This document shows, piece after piece, positions 8,450 to 16,988 of a DNA stretch of 64,000 nucleotides; the first letter of the stretch is position 1, and each line of letters starts with the position of its first letter. Both the position numbers and the translations under genes were made by a program. The notes beneath the pieces were generated by a model. That model saw only the letters and a list, made by a program, of their open reading frames with translations, did no database searches and was not told the DNA's origin. The DNA comes from Actinopolyspora lacussalsi (GTDB lineage: Bacteria; Actinomycetota; Actinomycetes; Mycobacteriales; Pseudonocardiaceae), in the NCBI GenBank assembly GCA_030803735.1, contig JAURUC010000001.1, forward strand, positions 4,593,501 to 4,657,500, written 5' to 3'.

Positions 8450-9592
8450 GTGCCGAAGTTGGTTGTCGTGGCCGAGCAGTTGCTCGCGCCGGTACCGGGC
8501 GGCACCGGGCGTTACACCCGCGAGCTGCTGCGCTCGTTGGCGGCCACGGCTCCGGCCGGGTGGGAAGTGAGTACGGTCGTCAGCTCCGACGGTGATCCGG
8601 CCCGCGCCGAGGTCGACGGTGTGGGCGGCCCGGAAGTGCTGCCGCTGCCACGGCGGGCGTTGACCCTGGCCTGGCAGTACGGCCGGTGGCCCCGCGTCTC
8701 CGCCGATTCGGTGCACGCCCCCACGCCGCTGTTCCCGTCGGTCGCGCCCGGCCGTGGGCTGGTCGTGACCGTGCACGACACGGTTCCCTGGACCCACCCC
8801 GAGACGCTCACCGCGCGCGGCGCGGTCTGGCACCGGCGAGCCGTGACCAGGGCGGCGCGAAAGGCGGACTCGCTGGTGGTGCCCACCGAGGCGGTCGCCG
8901 TTGACCTGCGGCGACATGTCCCGGACGCCACGCGGATCGAGGTGATCGGCGAAGGGGTCAGCACCGCCGTGCTCTCCCCCGGCACAGCGGAGGCGGAGAA
9001 GGCAGCACGTCGGCTGCGGCTGCCCCCGAGATACCTGCTCGCCGTGGGCACGATCGAGCCCCGCAAGGGCTACGAGTGGCTGATCCGCGCGTTGGCCGAG
9101 CCGGAAGCTCCGGACATTCCGCTGCTGGTCGTGGGCGCGCCCGGCTGGGGTGGCGTCTCGTTGTCGGATCTCGCGGCTCGCCACGGGCTCCCGCCCGGCA
9201 GGCTCCGGAATCTCGGTCCCGTCGCGGACAGCGACCTGGCCGTGCTGCTGCGCCGCTCGGCCGCGCTCGTGGCGCCGAGCATGGCCGAGGGGTTCGGGCT
9301 GCCGGTGTTGGAGGCGATGGCGGCCGGAACCCCGGTGGTGCATTCCGACGCTCCCGCGCTCGTGGAACTCGCCGACGGAGCGGGCATCACAGTGCCCAGG
9401 ACGGACGCGGGCGCGCTGGCGCTGGCACTGCGTGAGGTGCTCGACGATCGACGTCGCTCGGCCGGGATGATCGAAGCCGGCAGGTCGCGGGCGAGCCGCT
9501 TCGACTGGCGCGAGACCGCCCGCCGCGTCTGGAGCCTGCACACCGGTGCGGCGAACGTGGCGAACCACTCCCGGAACCCCGACGCTCGGTGA
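8450..9592 (+). CDS. Glycosyltransferase family 4
   Basis: A 380-residue GT-B transferase: GGTGRYTRELL loop near residue 20, TVHDTVPWTHPE, then AVGTIEPRKGYEWLI and PSMAEGFGLPVLEAMAAGTPVVHSD in the C-terminal nucleotide-sugar domain. This is the layout of mannosyl/rhamnosyl transferases of the O-antigen and capsule type. The GTG start at 8450 places LVVVAEQLLAPVPGG as the first beta strand. It is followed by another GT4 gene 104 bases later in the same orientation; the two are paralogous in order of motifs and may act on the same polymer. Confidence 0.85.
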   Translation: MPKLVVVAEQLLAPVPGGTGRYTRELLRSLAATAPAGWEVSTVVSSDGDPARAEVDGVGGPEVLPLPRRALTLAWQYGRWPRVSADSVHAPTPLFPSVAPGRGLVVTVHDTVPWTHPETLTARGAVWHRRAVTRAARKADSLVVPTEAVAVDLRRHVPDATRIEVIGEGVSTAVLSPGTAEAEKAARRLRLPPRYLLAVGTIEPRKGYEWLIRALAEPEAPDIPLLVVGAPGWGGVSLSDLAARHGLPPGRLRNLGPVADSDLAVLLRRSAALVAPSMAEGFGLPVLEAMAAGTPVVHSDAPALVELADGAGITVPRTDAGALALALREVLDDRRRSAGMIEAGRSRASRFDWRETARRVWSLHTGAANVANHSRNPDAR

Positions 9593-9696
9593 ACGATCCC
9601 CGCGACGGGTGGGACCGCTGTCACATTTCGGAGTTCGCGACCATGGATTTCACCATCCCGCCACAATGACCGATGCCTACCTCCTAGGCTGCTCGC

Positions 9697-10857
9697 GTGC
9701 ACCGAGGAGATCCACACGTGCTTATCGACGCCACCGCCGTGCCCGCGGACCGAGGTGGCGTCGGCAGATACGTCGATTCCCTGCTCGCCGCGCTGGACAC
9801 CGCCGGAACACCGATGAGCGTGGCCTGCCAGCCACGCGACGCCGAGCTCTACGGCAGGATCGCGCCGCACACCCGGATAGCGCCCGCCGCCGAATCGGTC
9901 GTCACCCGCACCGCCCGGCTCTCCTGGGAGCAGACCACCCTGCCGAGGCTGGCCAGGCGCCTGAACGCCCGTGTGGTGCACTCCCCGCACTACACCGTTC
10001 CGCTGGCCAACACCAGCGCCTCGGTGGTGACCCTGCACGACGCGACGTTCTTCTCCGACGCGCCGCTGCACTCGCCGGTCAAGGCGCGGTTCTTCCGCGC
10101 CTGGACCAGGGCGGCGCTGCGTCGCGCCACGGTTTGCGTGGTGCCCAGCAGAGCGACCTCCGACGAACTCGTACGTGCGGCCGGAGCCAACGCCGCGCGA
10201 CTGCGGGTGATGTATCACGGGGTGGACCCGGAGCGGTTCCACCCGCCCGCCCCCGAGGAGGTCACCGCCGTTCGACGATCCCTCGGACTGGGCGATCAGC
10301 CCTATGTGGCCTTTCTGGGAGCGTTGGAGCCGCGCAAGAACGTCCCGGCGCTGATCCGCGGTTTCGCCCGCGCGGTCGCCGACCGCCGCGATTCCCCCGC
10401 CCTGGTGCTGGCCGGACAGGCCGGGTGGGACACCGAGGTGGAAAACGCGCTCGAATCGGTGCCGCACCGTGTTCGGGTGATTCGTGCTGGTTATCAACCC
10501 TTCGAGCGATTGGCCGGTTTTCTCGGCGGCGCGGCCCTGGTGGCTTATCCGAGCATCGGGGAGGGGTTCGGGCTTCCGGTGCTGGAAGCCATGGCCTGCG
10601 GTGCGGCCGTTCTCACCACCCGAAGACTCAGCCTGCCGGAAGTGGGCGGAGACGCGGTGGCCTACTGCGGTGTGGCGGAACGAGGGATCGCGCACGGAAT
10701 AAGTGAGCTGCTCGATGATCCGGTGCGTCGTTCCGAACTGTCCAGCGCGGCGCAACAGCGTGCCAAGGAGTTCACCTGGGCCGACTGCGCGGACAGGCAC
10801 CGCGCCGCCTACGAGCACGCCGAGTACCTGCACCGGCGCAACCGGCGCAACCGGTGA
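9697..10857 (+). CDS. Glycosyltransferase family 4
   Basis: A 386-residue GT-B transferase. It shows HVLIDATAVPADRGGVGRYVDSLL at the N-terminus (split here by its GG loop), HSPHYTVPL and TLHDATFFSD in the acceptor domain, then FLGALEPRKNVPALI and PSIGEGFGLPVLEAMACGAAVLT. These are the motifs of GT4 enzymes that use GDP-mannose or dTDP-rhamnose. The GTG start at 9697 fits the first strand. It lies 100 bases before wbbL on the same strand, so it probably takes part in building the rhamnose-containing cell-wall polymer, but the linkage is not readable from sequence. Confidence 0.85.
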   Translation: MHRGDPHVLIDATAVPADRGGVGRYVDSLLAALDTAGTPMSVACQPRDAELYGRIAPHTRIAPAAESVVTRTARLSWEQTTLPRLARRLNARVVHSPHYTVPLANTSASVVTLHDATFFSDAPLHSPVKARFFRAWTRAALRRATVCVVPSRATSDELVRAAGANAARLRVMYHGVDPERFHPPAPEEVTAVRRSLGLGDQPYVAFLGALEPRKNVPALIRGFARAVADRRDSPALVLAGQAGWDTEVENALESVPHRVRVIRAGYQPFERLAGFLGGAALVAYPSIGEGFGLPVLEAMACGAAVLTTRRLSLPEVGGDAVAYCGVAERGIAHGISELLDDPVRRSELSSAAQQRAKEFTWADCADRHRAAYEHAEYLHRRNRRNR

Positions 10858-10957
10858 AACCGCTCCGGACCGACGCGCCGTGCGGCGCGGTCGCGACCGA
10901 GTCGTCCCGGACCGCGCGTTCCGGTGGGCGGCTCCCGGAGCCGATCGGTTCGCCGCC

Positions 10958-11845
10958 ATGCGTGAGAATGACGACGTGCGCGACTCCCACAGTTACGGCG
11001 AGGGGCTCGCCGTCGTCACCGTTACCTATTCGCCCGGCAACACGCTGGACCGTTTCCTGGAGACCCTGCCCAAGGCCACCGATCGGCAACTCAGCGTGAT
11101 CCTCGCCGACAACGGTTCCACCGACGGTTCCCCGGAACGCGCCGCACTGCGCCCCGGTGTGGAGCTCGCGAGGATGGGCGCCAATCTGGGTTACGGTTCG
11201 GCCGCGAACCGCGGCATCGCCGAGTTGAGCGACGACATCGGTTGGGTGGTGGTCGCCAATCCCGACGTCGAGTGGAGCGCGGGCAGCCTCGACGAGTTGC
11301 TGGCGGCCACCGAACGCTGGCCGCGCGGCGGTGCGTTCGGCCCGTTGATCCGGGAACCGGACGGCAGCGTCTACCCCTCGGCCCGATCGCTGCCCTCACT
11401 GGGACGAGGTGCCGGGCACGCCCTGCTGGGTGGGATATGGCCCGACAATCCGTTCAGCCGCGCCTACCGGCAGTCCACCGACAGCTCCGCGGAGCGCACG
11501 GCCGGGTGGTTGTCCGGCTCCTGCCTGTTGCTGCGGCGAGCCGCGCTGGATTCGGTGACCGGTTTCGATCCGCGCTACTTCATGTACTTCGAGGACGTCG
11601 ACCTCGGGGACCGGTTGGGCCGAGCGGGCTGGCTCAACGTGTACGTGCCCGCCAGTGAGGTGACGCACATCGGTGGGCACGCCACCGCGCGTTCCTCGGG
11701 ACGGATGCTGCACGAACACCACCGCAGTGCCTACCGGTACCTCGCCGACCGGAATGCCGGGCCGACCCGGGCGCCGTTGCGGATCGCGCTGCGGGCCGCG
11801 CTGGGCGCGCGCGCCAGGTTCGTCGCGCGCAACTCCGACCGTTAG
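10958..11845 (+). CDS. wbbL: Rhamnosyltransferase WbbL (GT2)
   Basis: A 295-residue GT2 enzyme, close to the length of mycobacterial WbbL, which adds rhamnose from dTDP-rhamnose to GlcNAc-diphospho-polyprenol to make the linker between peptidoglycan and arabinogalactan. Motifs: VVTVTYSPGNTL, ILADNGSTDGS, NLGYGSAANRGI, VVVANPDVEWS, WLSGSCLLLRR and YFMYFEDVDLGDRLGRAGW. The ATG at 10958 is chosen because upstream codons in the same frame are not GT-like. Its place between rhamnose and mannose nucleotide genes matches the mycobacterial order rmlD-wbbL-manB. Mild doubt: related GT2 rhamnosyltransferases share these motifs. Confidence 0.8.
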   Translation: MRENDDVRDSHSYGEGLAVVTVTYSPGNTLDRFLETLPKATDRQLSVILADNGSTDGSPERAALRPGVELARMGANLGYGSAANRGIAELSDDIGWVVVANPDVEWSAGSLDELLAATERWPRGGAFGPLIREPDGSVYPSARSLPSLGRGAGHALLGGIWPDNPFSRAYRQSTDSSAERTAGWLSGSCLLLRRAALDSVTGFDPRYFMYFEDVDLGDRLGRAGWLNVYVPASEVTHIGGHATARSSGRMLHEHHRSAYRYLADRNAGPTRAPLRIALRAALGARARFVARNSDR

Positions 11846-11884
11846 TAGCAGAGCGTTCCACGTCAGCTGCTGGGATGGTTCCGT

Positions 11885-12045
11885 GGCGGAACCTCCCGCG
11901 CGGCTCTCGCTGCGGGTCCGGCGACATCGGGTAGCGACCTACACAACGTCTCCGGCGTCCTCGCGAGAGCCGCACGGGAGAACCCGCGGCGGTGCCGACT
12001 GCCGGGGTGGTTGGAGCTCGGCCTGCGGGAGTGGTCGGGGTTCGG
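11885..12045 (+). repeat. Dispersed structured repeat, copy 1
   Basis: The core (11885-11989) runs from GGCGGAACCTC to AACCCGCGG and folds as a long stem: the arm near 11892-11910 pairs with 11969-11985 (CTCCCGcGCGGCTCTCGC against its complement), enclosing a smaller hairpin around GACATCGGGTAG. It is followed by two imperfect 23-base units rich in GGGTGGT/GGGAGTGGT. It begins 39 bases after the wbbL stop, in the orientation of wbbL, and lies between wbbL and a convergent gene. Other copies: 39595-39702, 43483-43664 (reverse) and 51082-51240. Confidence 0.85.
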
Positions 12046-12118
12046 CTCGGGAGCGCTGCGGCGCACGACCGTCCGGTGAGCTTCTTTCCCGAGCGAGGGA
12101 TTCTGCCGGGACGCCGAG

Positions 12119-12562
12119 TCAGTCGAACCGCTGTGGACCGCGCCTGGGATCGTGCTGGTAGGCGGCGTTGTCGATCCGGTGCGGTGTGGTGGGGACGTCG
12201 GCGTCGTAGGTGGGCCAGGCTCGCTGTTCGGCCGCGGGCTGTTCGGCTGTTGGTTGTTCCGACGGGGGATACGACTCGGGCCGTTGCGGCTCCGACTGCC
12301 GGGGGCTCTCCTGCTCCCCTTGACCGGATCGCTGGTCCCACTGGGGGTTCTGCTGTTCCCGCTGGGGAGGCCGTCCCGTCGAGTCCTGGATGAGCTGCGT
12401 GGAGTTCGGATCGTCCCGCTCCACGTCACGCACCGAGTCGCGCGGGATGCGCACGGTCTGCGCCGCGTCCATCGGTGAGGTGGCGCTGTCCGGTGTGACG
12501 ACGAACGCACCCCGTGCCCGCGCACGAGCAAGTGTTTCGTCGGCTCGGTTGCGGGGGTCCAT
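12119..12562 (-). CDS. Hypothetical Gln/Pro/Glu-rich protein
   Basis: A 147-residue protein of unknown function. The N-terminal third (MDPRNRADETLARARARGAF, then VVTPDSATSPMDAAQTVRIP) looks ordered and has a conserved feel; the C-terminal two thirds are low-complexity, rich in Gln, Pro, Glu and Ser, and probably disordered. No signal peptide, membrane helix or catalytic motif is visible. The ATG at 12562 is preceded by a GAGAGGG ribosome site; the frame runs further upstream, but that part has no coding character. It is convergent with wbbL and divergent from the guanylyltransferase gene. Confidence 0.65.
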   Translation of the reverse strand: MDPRNRADETLARARARGAFVVTPDSATSPMDAAQTVRIPRDSVRDVERDDPNSTQLIQDSTGRPPQREQQNPQWDQRSGQGEQESPRQSEPQRPESYPPSEQPTAEQPAAEQRAWPTYDADVPTTPHRIDNAAYQHDPRRGPQRFD

Positions 12563-12899
12563 GGTCCCTCTCAATGCTGGCCGGTGGATTTTCAGCCGCA
12601 GCGTGGCCCGTCCGTCCGGTGGATTAGCCGGTCCCGAGTCGGCCGGCCTCGCGGCTCGACCCCGTGGTGGCAGGTCCATCGTGACAGAGTGTTCGACACC
12701 GCGTGGTTTCGCATTGGCGGACCGTGCCGACCAGGGGCGCCATACCAGGTGGGTGCTGCTACTGCCAGAGTATTCCTCATGGATTCCTACGTCAGGGTGA
12801 TGAGTTGGTCGAATTCGACGACCGAATGAAATCGCCCTGTCGTAGGCGACGACCACCCGTGCGAGTCGTATCGAGCGGACCCTCGGTCCGGGGAGGTGC
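12563..12899. other. Divergent intergenic region, 337 bases
   Basis: No gene is seen. It separates the minus-strand gene starting at 12562 from the plus-strand guanylyltransferase gene at 12900 and must hold both promoters. The only striking structure is the nested inverted repeat at 12786-12846. Confidence 0.6.
12786..12846. promoter_or_regulatory. Nested inverted repeats upstream of guanylyltransferase gene
   Basis: CCTACGTCAGGG (12786-12797) is matched by CCCTGTCGTAGG (12835-12846), complementary except for one central T:T. Between them sits the perfect palindrome GTCGAATTCGAC (12808-12819). The structure ends 53 bases before the start codon at 12900, where an operator or a leader hairpin would act. 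Function is inferred from position only. Confidence 0.45.
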
Positions 12900-14003
12900 A
12901 TGGCGATGACGAGTCCCGACGACCACGCGCCGACGAGCGGTGCGGAGGCCGTGGTGCTCGTGGGAGGCCGAGGTACGCGGTTGCGGCCGCTGACCTTGTC
13001 CGCACCCAAACCGATGCTGCCCACCGCCGGAGTGCCGTTCCTGACCCACCTGCTCTCGCGGATCCGCGCCGCGGGGATCACCAGGGTGATACTCAGCACC
13101 TCCTACCGGGCCGAGACCTTCACCGAGTACTTCGGTGACGGTTCCGGAATGGGGCTGGAGCTGGAGTACGTGGTGGAGCACGAGCCGCTGGACACCGCCG
13201 GTGCGATTCGCAACGTGGCGGACCGGCTGCGGGAACCCGATGTGCTGGTGTTCAACGGGGACATCCTCTCGGGAGTGGACCTGCCCGCGCTGCTGGGCGA
13301 GCACCGCGCGGATGCGGCCGACGTCACACTGCATCTGGTCAGGGTGGATGATCCCGGCCGGTTCGGTTGCGTGCCCACCGACGAGGACGGCAGGGTGACC
13401 GCTTTCCTGGAGAAGACGCCGAATCCTCCGGTGGACCAGGTCAACGCGGGGTGTTACGTCTTCCGTCGTGAGGTGATCGACGGGATTCCCGGGGGCCGTC
13501 CCGTCTCGGTGGAACGCGAGACGTTCCCCGGGCTGCTGGAGTCCGGAGCGCGGTTGCACGGGTACGTGGACTCCAGCTACTGGCTGGACCTGGGCACGCC
13601 CGCCGCTTTCGCGCGCGGCTCGGCGGATCTGGTCCGGGGCGTCGCTCCCACGGAGGCGCTCGACGGCCGGGTGGGGGAGTCACTGGTGCTGCCCGGCGCC
13701 TCGATCGCCGAGAGCGCCTCACTGGGAGGAGGTACCACGGTCGGTGCGGACTGCGTCGTGTCCGAACGGGCCGCGCTCTCGGCGGCCACGCTGTTCGACG
13801 GAGCCCGGGTGGAGGCCGGCGCCGAGATCACCGACAGCGTCGTGGGGGCGGGTGCCGTGATCGGGGCGGGCACGGTGCTGCGTGGTGCCGTGGTCGCCGA
13901 CGGTGCCGTGGTCGGCGCGGGCTGCGAACTGCTCGAAGGCGTCCGGGTCTGGCCCGGCGTGGAACTGCCCGCCGGTGGGGTGCGCTTCTCGCACGACTGC
14001 TGA
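12900..14003 (+). CDS. Mannose-1-phosphate guanylyltransferase
   Basis: A 367-residue sugar-nucleotide pyrophosphorylase that would make GDP-mannose from mannose-1-phosphate and GTP. The N-terminal Rossmann-like domain has the signature VVLVGGRGTRLRPLTLSAPKPMLP (split: GGRGTRLRPLT, then KPML), FNGDILSG for metal binding, and VNAGCYVF; the C-terminal half is a left-handed beta-helix with hexapeptide repeats (SVVGAGAVIGAGTVL and following). It corresponds in position and fold to M. tuberculosis Rv3264c. Start ATG 12900 or 12906; a GGGGAGGTGC site precedes both. It works with the phosphomannomutase (44942) and manA (47871) further along the window. Confidence 0.88.
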   Translation: MAMTSPDDHAPTSGAEAVVLVGGRGTRLRPLTLSAPKPMLPTAGVPFLTHLLSRIRAAGITRVILSTSYRAETFTEYFGDGSGMGLELEYVVEHEPLDTAGAIRNVADRLREPDVLVFNGDILSGVDLPALLGEHRADAADVTLHLVRVDDPGRFGCVPTDEDGRVTAFLEKTPNPPVDQVNAGCYVFRREVIDGIPGGRPVSVERETFPGLLESGARLHGYVDSSYWLDLGTPAAFARGSADLVRGVAPTEALDGRVGESLVLPGASIAESASLGGGTTVGADCVVSERAALSAATLFDGARVEAGAEITDSVVGAGAVIGAGTVLRGAVVADGAVVGAGCELLEGVRVWPGVELPAGGVRFSHDC

Positions 14004-14456
14004 ACTCCGGGGCGACGTGGTTCAGGCCCGCTTGCCGTTCCGGGGCCCTTCGTCCTTCATCGTCGATGAGTTCGTTTCCGACGGGTTGACCGGCCTCTCG
14101 AACCACACAGTGGGACGTGAGGGTTCGGGCGTAGCCGAAACCACCTGCCGGTTCGTCGGGTTTCGTTCCGATCTGTGCAGGAGAGAGGCTCAGTGCTCCG
14201 GTCGGTTTTCAACCCAAAAAAACATACTGTTAAGTATTTTTTTCTTGTGGTTCATCTTCGGGTAACTCTTGACGTCGGTTCGCGCGCGGAGTGCCTGCTA
14301 TAGCTTTTTTTGCTGGTAATTCCGCTGGTATGTGGCGTCGACGCAGGCTCGTGGGGCGTTCTTCGCAGCTCACTGGAAGCTGTAGTGAATAGTGATTTAT
14401 GTTACATTTTTTTGCCTTGAACAAACAAACTGGGCGGTTTTATTTTTGTTGAGGCG
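14004..14456. other. AT-rich intergenic strip at the cluster border
   Basis: No gene is seen. From about 14205 the composition changes sharply: runs such as CAAAAAAACATACTG, GTATTTTTTTC, AGCTTTTTTTG and ACATTTTTTTG occur within 250 bases of an otherwise roughly 68 percent GC sequence. ATAC (about 14223) and GTAT (about 14233) can form a small hairpin flanked by A and T runs. The strip separates the conserved GDP-mannose gene from the C7-cyclitol cluster and probably carries the cluster promoter; such drops in GC are also common at sites of DNA acquisition. Confidence 0.6.
14417..14446 (+). promoter_or_regulatory. Possible promoter of the cyclitol cluster
   Basis: TTGAAC (14417-14422) and TATTTT (14441-14446) are separated by 18 bases and lie at the downstream end of the AT-rich strip, about 225 bases before the cyclase start. 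Each box matches the vegetative consensus at four or five of six bases. Weak evidence beyond position and base composition. Confidence 0.3.
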
Positions 14457-14663
14457 GTGCGGCAGCCGGAAACCCCGGAGGCGGCCGCGAGGGTGTCCGC
14501 GGTAACGGGAGCGAAGCCCGTTCTCCCGTGGAGCCCACCGGACGAGCGATGGGGGACTGATCCGCTCCGTTACCTGTCTCGCCCGTGTTCGCGGGTCGAG
14601 CGCGTGCGGGGTGAGTACCCCGTGATCGGACAGTTGTACGAATCGACTTTCAACGGATTGTGA
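14457..14663 (+). CDS. Possible small leader protein, 68 residues
   Basis: An open frame from GTG 14457 to the stop at 14661-14663, seven bases before the cyclase ATG. About three quarters of its codons end in G or C, similar to the genes that follow, and the TGAGGCG sequence before the start could be a ribosome site, though it is very close. The product (MRQPETPEAAARVS..., ending YESTFNGL) is unlike anything I know. It may be a real small gene or leader peptide coupled to the cyclase, whose own ribosome site is weak, or chance. Confidence 0.3.
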   Translation: MRQPETPEAAARVSAVTGAKPVLPWSPPDERWGTDPLRYLSRPCSRVERVRGEYPVIGQLYESTFNGL

Positions 14664-14670
14664 GCTCTCG

Positions 14671-15900
14671 ATGTCCATTCCCACTGTCAATCCAACACCG
14701 ACGAGCATCACCGCCGCGTTCGACCTTCCCAAGCCCCCGGGGGTCAGCTGGCGCGTCCGGTCCCAGCAGGTGGTGGATTACGAAGTGAGCATGACCCGTG
14801 GACTGCTGTCCACATCGAACTCCACGTTCGCCCATGCCTGCGGTGCCGATGGAAAGCGCAGGACTCGCTGTCTGGTGGTGGTGGACGATGCCGTGGAGCA
14901 GCTCTACGGCGAACGGTTACGTGCCTACTTCTCGGCTTGGCGGATAGCGCACAATTGGAGAGTCGTCCCCGGCGACGAGAACACGAAGCAACTCGACACG
15001 GCTCTCGGGCTCGTGGACGACATGAGTTCGATGGGCATACTCCGCCGTGCCGAGAAGATCGTGGCGATCGGCGGCGGAGTGGTGCTCGACGTGGTCGGTA
15101 TGACCGCGAGCCTGTACCGCCGAGGTATTCCCTACATTCGGGTTCCCACCACTCTGATCGGCCAGGTCGACGCGGGAATCGGCGTCAAGACCGGCATAAA
15201 TCACGGGCAGCACAAGAATCGACTCGGAACGTACTGTGCGCCGGAAACAGCTCTCATCGACCCCGAGTTCCTGCGCACCGTGGATCGTAGGCACATCAAC
15301 AACGGGCTGGCCGAGATCATCAAGATGGCTTTGATCAAGGACTCCCAGCTGTTCGATCTGCTCGAAGCCACCGTCGCGTCGATCGATCCGGAAACGCTCG
15401 CCGACTGCGGTCCGGCCGGTGGTGAGATCCTGTCCCGTTCGATCGCGGGAATGTTGGACGAACTCGAGCCGAACCTGTGGGAGAAGGTACTCGAAAGGGC
15501 CGTCGACTACGGCCACACTTTCAGTCCCTCGCTCGAACTCCGTGCCGACCCTCCGCTGCTGCACGGGGAAGCGGTGGCCGTGGACATGGCCATCTGCGTC
15601 GCTTTGGCCCGCAACCGCGGCCTGCTGTCGGAGCAGGACGCCGACCGGGCACTCACGCTCATGAACGCGGCGGGATTGCCGCTCACTCATCCCGTATTCA
15701 CCGCGGAGTTGTTGGAACGTGCGCTGGAGGACGCCGTCAAACACAGGGATGGCTACCAGCGCATGCCGCTGACGGCAGGTATCGGTTCAGCGGTGTTCGT
15801 GAACGACATCACTGCCGACGAGCTGCGAGCGGCGTTGTCGTTCGTGGCCCATCGCGATCATCGAGCGGCTGACTCGCATGTGCTGGAGAGCGCGCGATGA
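14671..15900 (+). CDS. Sedoheptulose-7-phosphate cyclase (2-epi-5-epi-valiolone synthase type)
   Basis: A 409-residue member of the dehydroquinate-synthase superfamily. NAD site: VAIGGGVVLDVVGMTAS (residues about 131-147); then RVPTTLIGQVDAGIGVKTGIN, NGLAEIIKMALI, VDYGHTFSPSLE (His282) and LLHGEAVAVD (His298) supply the metal and substrate residues. Dehydroquinate synthase has GHTFGHAIE; GHTFSP...LE and the length above 400 are the mark of C7-cyclitol cyclases that turn sedoheptulose 7-phosphate into 2-epi-5-epi-valiolone or a stereoisomer (AcbC, ValA, CetA). Which isomer is made cannot be decided by eye. Its 3' end overlaps the kinase gene by four bases (ATGA). It is the committing step of the cluster. 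Confidence 0.88.
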   Translation: MSIPTVNPTPTSITAAFDLPKPPGVSWRVRSQQVVDYEVSMTRGLLSTSNSTFAHACGADGKRRTRCLVVVDDAVEQLYGERLRAYFSAWRIAHNWRVVPGDENTKQLDTALGLVDDMSSMGILRRAEKIVAIGGGVVLDVVGMTASLYRRGIPYIRVPTTLIGQVDAGIGVKTGINHGQHKNRLGTYCAPETALIDPEFLRTVDRRHINNGLAEIIKMALIKDSQLFDLLEATVASIDPETLADCGPAGGEILSRSIAGMLDELEPNLWEKVLERAVDYGHTFSPSLELRADPPLLHGEAVAVDMAICVALARNRGLLSEQDADRALTLMNAAGLPLTHPVFTAELLERALEDAVKHRDGYQRMPLTAGIGSAVFVNDITADELRAALSFVAHRDHRAADSHVLESAR

Positions 15901-16988
15901 GGGTGCCGGAGACGTTCCAGGACGAACATACGGGCGCCGCGAGTGCCGCGCGTGAGGCCGTGGTGTTCGACATCGGTGGTACTCACTTCCGGTGTGCCCG
16001 TTGGTCTCCCGAATCGGGAGTGCGTCGGATGTGGTCCAAGCCTTCGCCGAGCGTTCTCGTTCACCCGGACGCGGGCGCCGACGAACTTCGAACGCGGCTG
16101 ATCGACGAGATATGCGCCGGGGTGGGCCAGGAAAAGGGCACCACAGCCGGTATCTCGTTGGGAGCGGCGCTGGATCAGCGCAGTGGTGTGGTCTATGCTT
16201 CCGCTCCGCTCTGGGGTGACAGCGTGACTCGGTTCGACCTGCTGGCCGGGTTGCGAGAGCGAAGGCCGGACGTCGATTGGCACCTGGTCAACGACGTGAC
16301 AGCGGCACTGCTCGGACTGGGGGAGACGCCGCGGTTCGACGGGTTTCGTCGGCTCCTCCTCGTTACGGTGAGCAGTGGTATCGCGTGCAGGTTGGTGGAT
16401 CGTCGACTGCGAACCATCCCGGTCGACGTCTGCGGTCTCCAGGGGGAGATCGGTCATATCCCCTCCGGCACCACTCTCGCGGGAAACCGGGTGGAGCTGA
16501 ACTGTGACTGCGGGAGCCCGGACCATCTGGCCGCCTTCGCCTCGGGGCCCGGCATCCGCCGGCTGGCCGAACGACTCCGCGAGCTGGAACCGCGACGCTG
16601 TGCCGTCTCACCGCTGTTCGACGAGGACATCGAGTTCGAAAGTACGTTCCGCCGACTCCTGGACGACGATGATCCGCTCGCTCGGGAGATCCTCGACGCG
16701 GCCACGTCGCCGTTGGCGGATGTACTGCGAACTGCCTGGTGCCTGGACCCCTCCATAGATCGGATCGCGCTCACCGGGGGAGTCGTGGACGGTCTCGGCG
16801 AGCACTATCACCGCGCGCTGGCTGAGCGGTTGACCAGGGACGGTGTCTACCTGACGAGTCGATTCCACCCGGAATGGCTAGCCGAGCGCCTCGTGCGCTG
16901 CGACAGTTCCGAGGCCGATGGCCTGGTGGGAGCCGGTGTCGCCGCGGTCGGATCCGGACGTTCGGCCAGGATCGGGGTGGAATCGTGA
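15897..16988 (+). CDS. ROK-family kinase, probable C7-cyclitol kinase
   Basis: A 363-residue ROK/glucokinase-fold protein. Residues about 22-30 give the phosphate loop VFDIGGTHFR; LVNDVTAALLG holds the catalytic Asp; GEIGHIPSG and NCDCGSPDHLAAFASG correspond to the ROK zinc site; LTGGVVDGLG is the second ATP segment. In a cluster with a cyclitol cyclase the obvious counterparts are AcbM and ValC, which phosphorylate O-7 of the cyclitol. The zinc motif is altered: the usual CxCGxxGCxE reads CxCGxxDHxA here. Start ATG 15897 overlaps the cyclase stop; the end overlaps the next start (GTGA). Confidence 0.82.
   Translation: MRVPETFQDEHTGAASAAREAVVFDIGGTHFRCARWSPESGVRRMWSKPSPSVLVHPDAGADELRTRLIDEICAGVGQEKGTTAGISLGAALDQRSGVVYASAPLWGDSVTRFDLLAGLRERRPDVDWHLVNDVTAALLGLGETPRFDGFRRLLLVTVSSGIACRLVDRRLRTIPVDVCGLQGEIGHIPSGTTLAGNRVELNCDCGSPDHLAAFASGPGIRRLAERLRELEPRRCAVSPLFDEDIEFESTFRRLLDDDDPLAREILDAATSPLADVLRTAWCLDPSIDRIALTGGVVDGLGEHYHRALAERLTRDGVYLTSRFHPEWLAERLVRCDSSEADGLVGAGVAAVGSGRSARIGVES

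Noticed and set aside
7399..11845. Glycosyltransferases as tailoring enzymes of the cyclitol cluster
   Set aside because: They lie with wbbL and the GDP-mannose gene, have backbone base composition, and are separated from the cluster by more than 2.8 kb and the AT-rich strip.
12592..12780. Short minus-strand frame in the divergent region before the guanylyltransferase
   Set aside because: No ribosome site, no family features, and it occupies the only place for two promoters.
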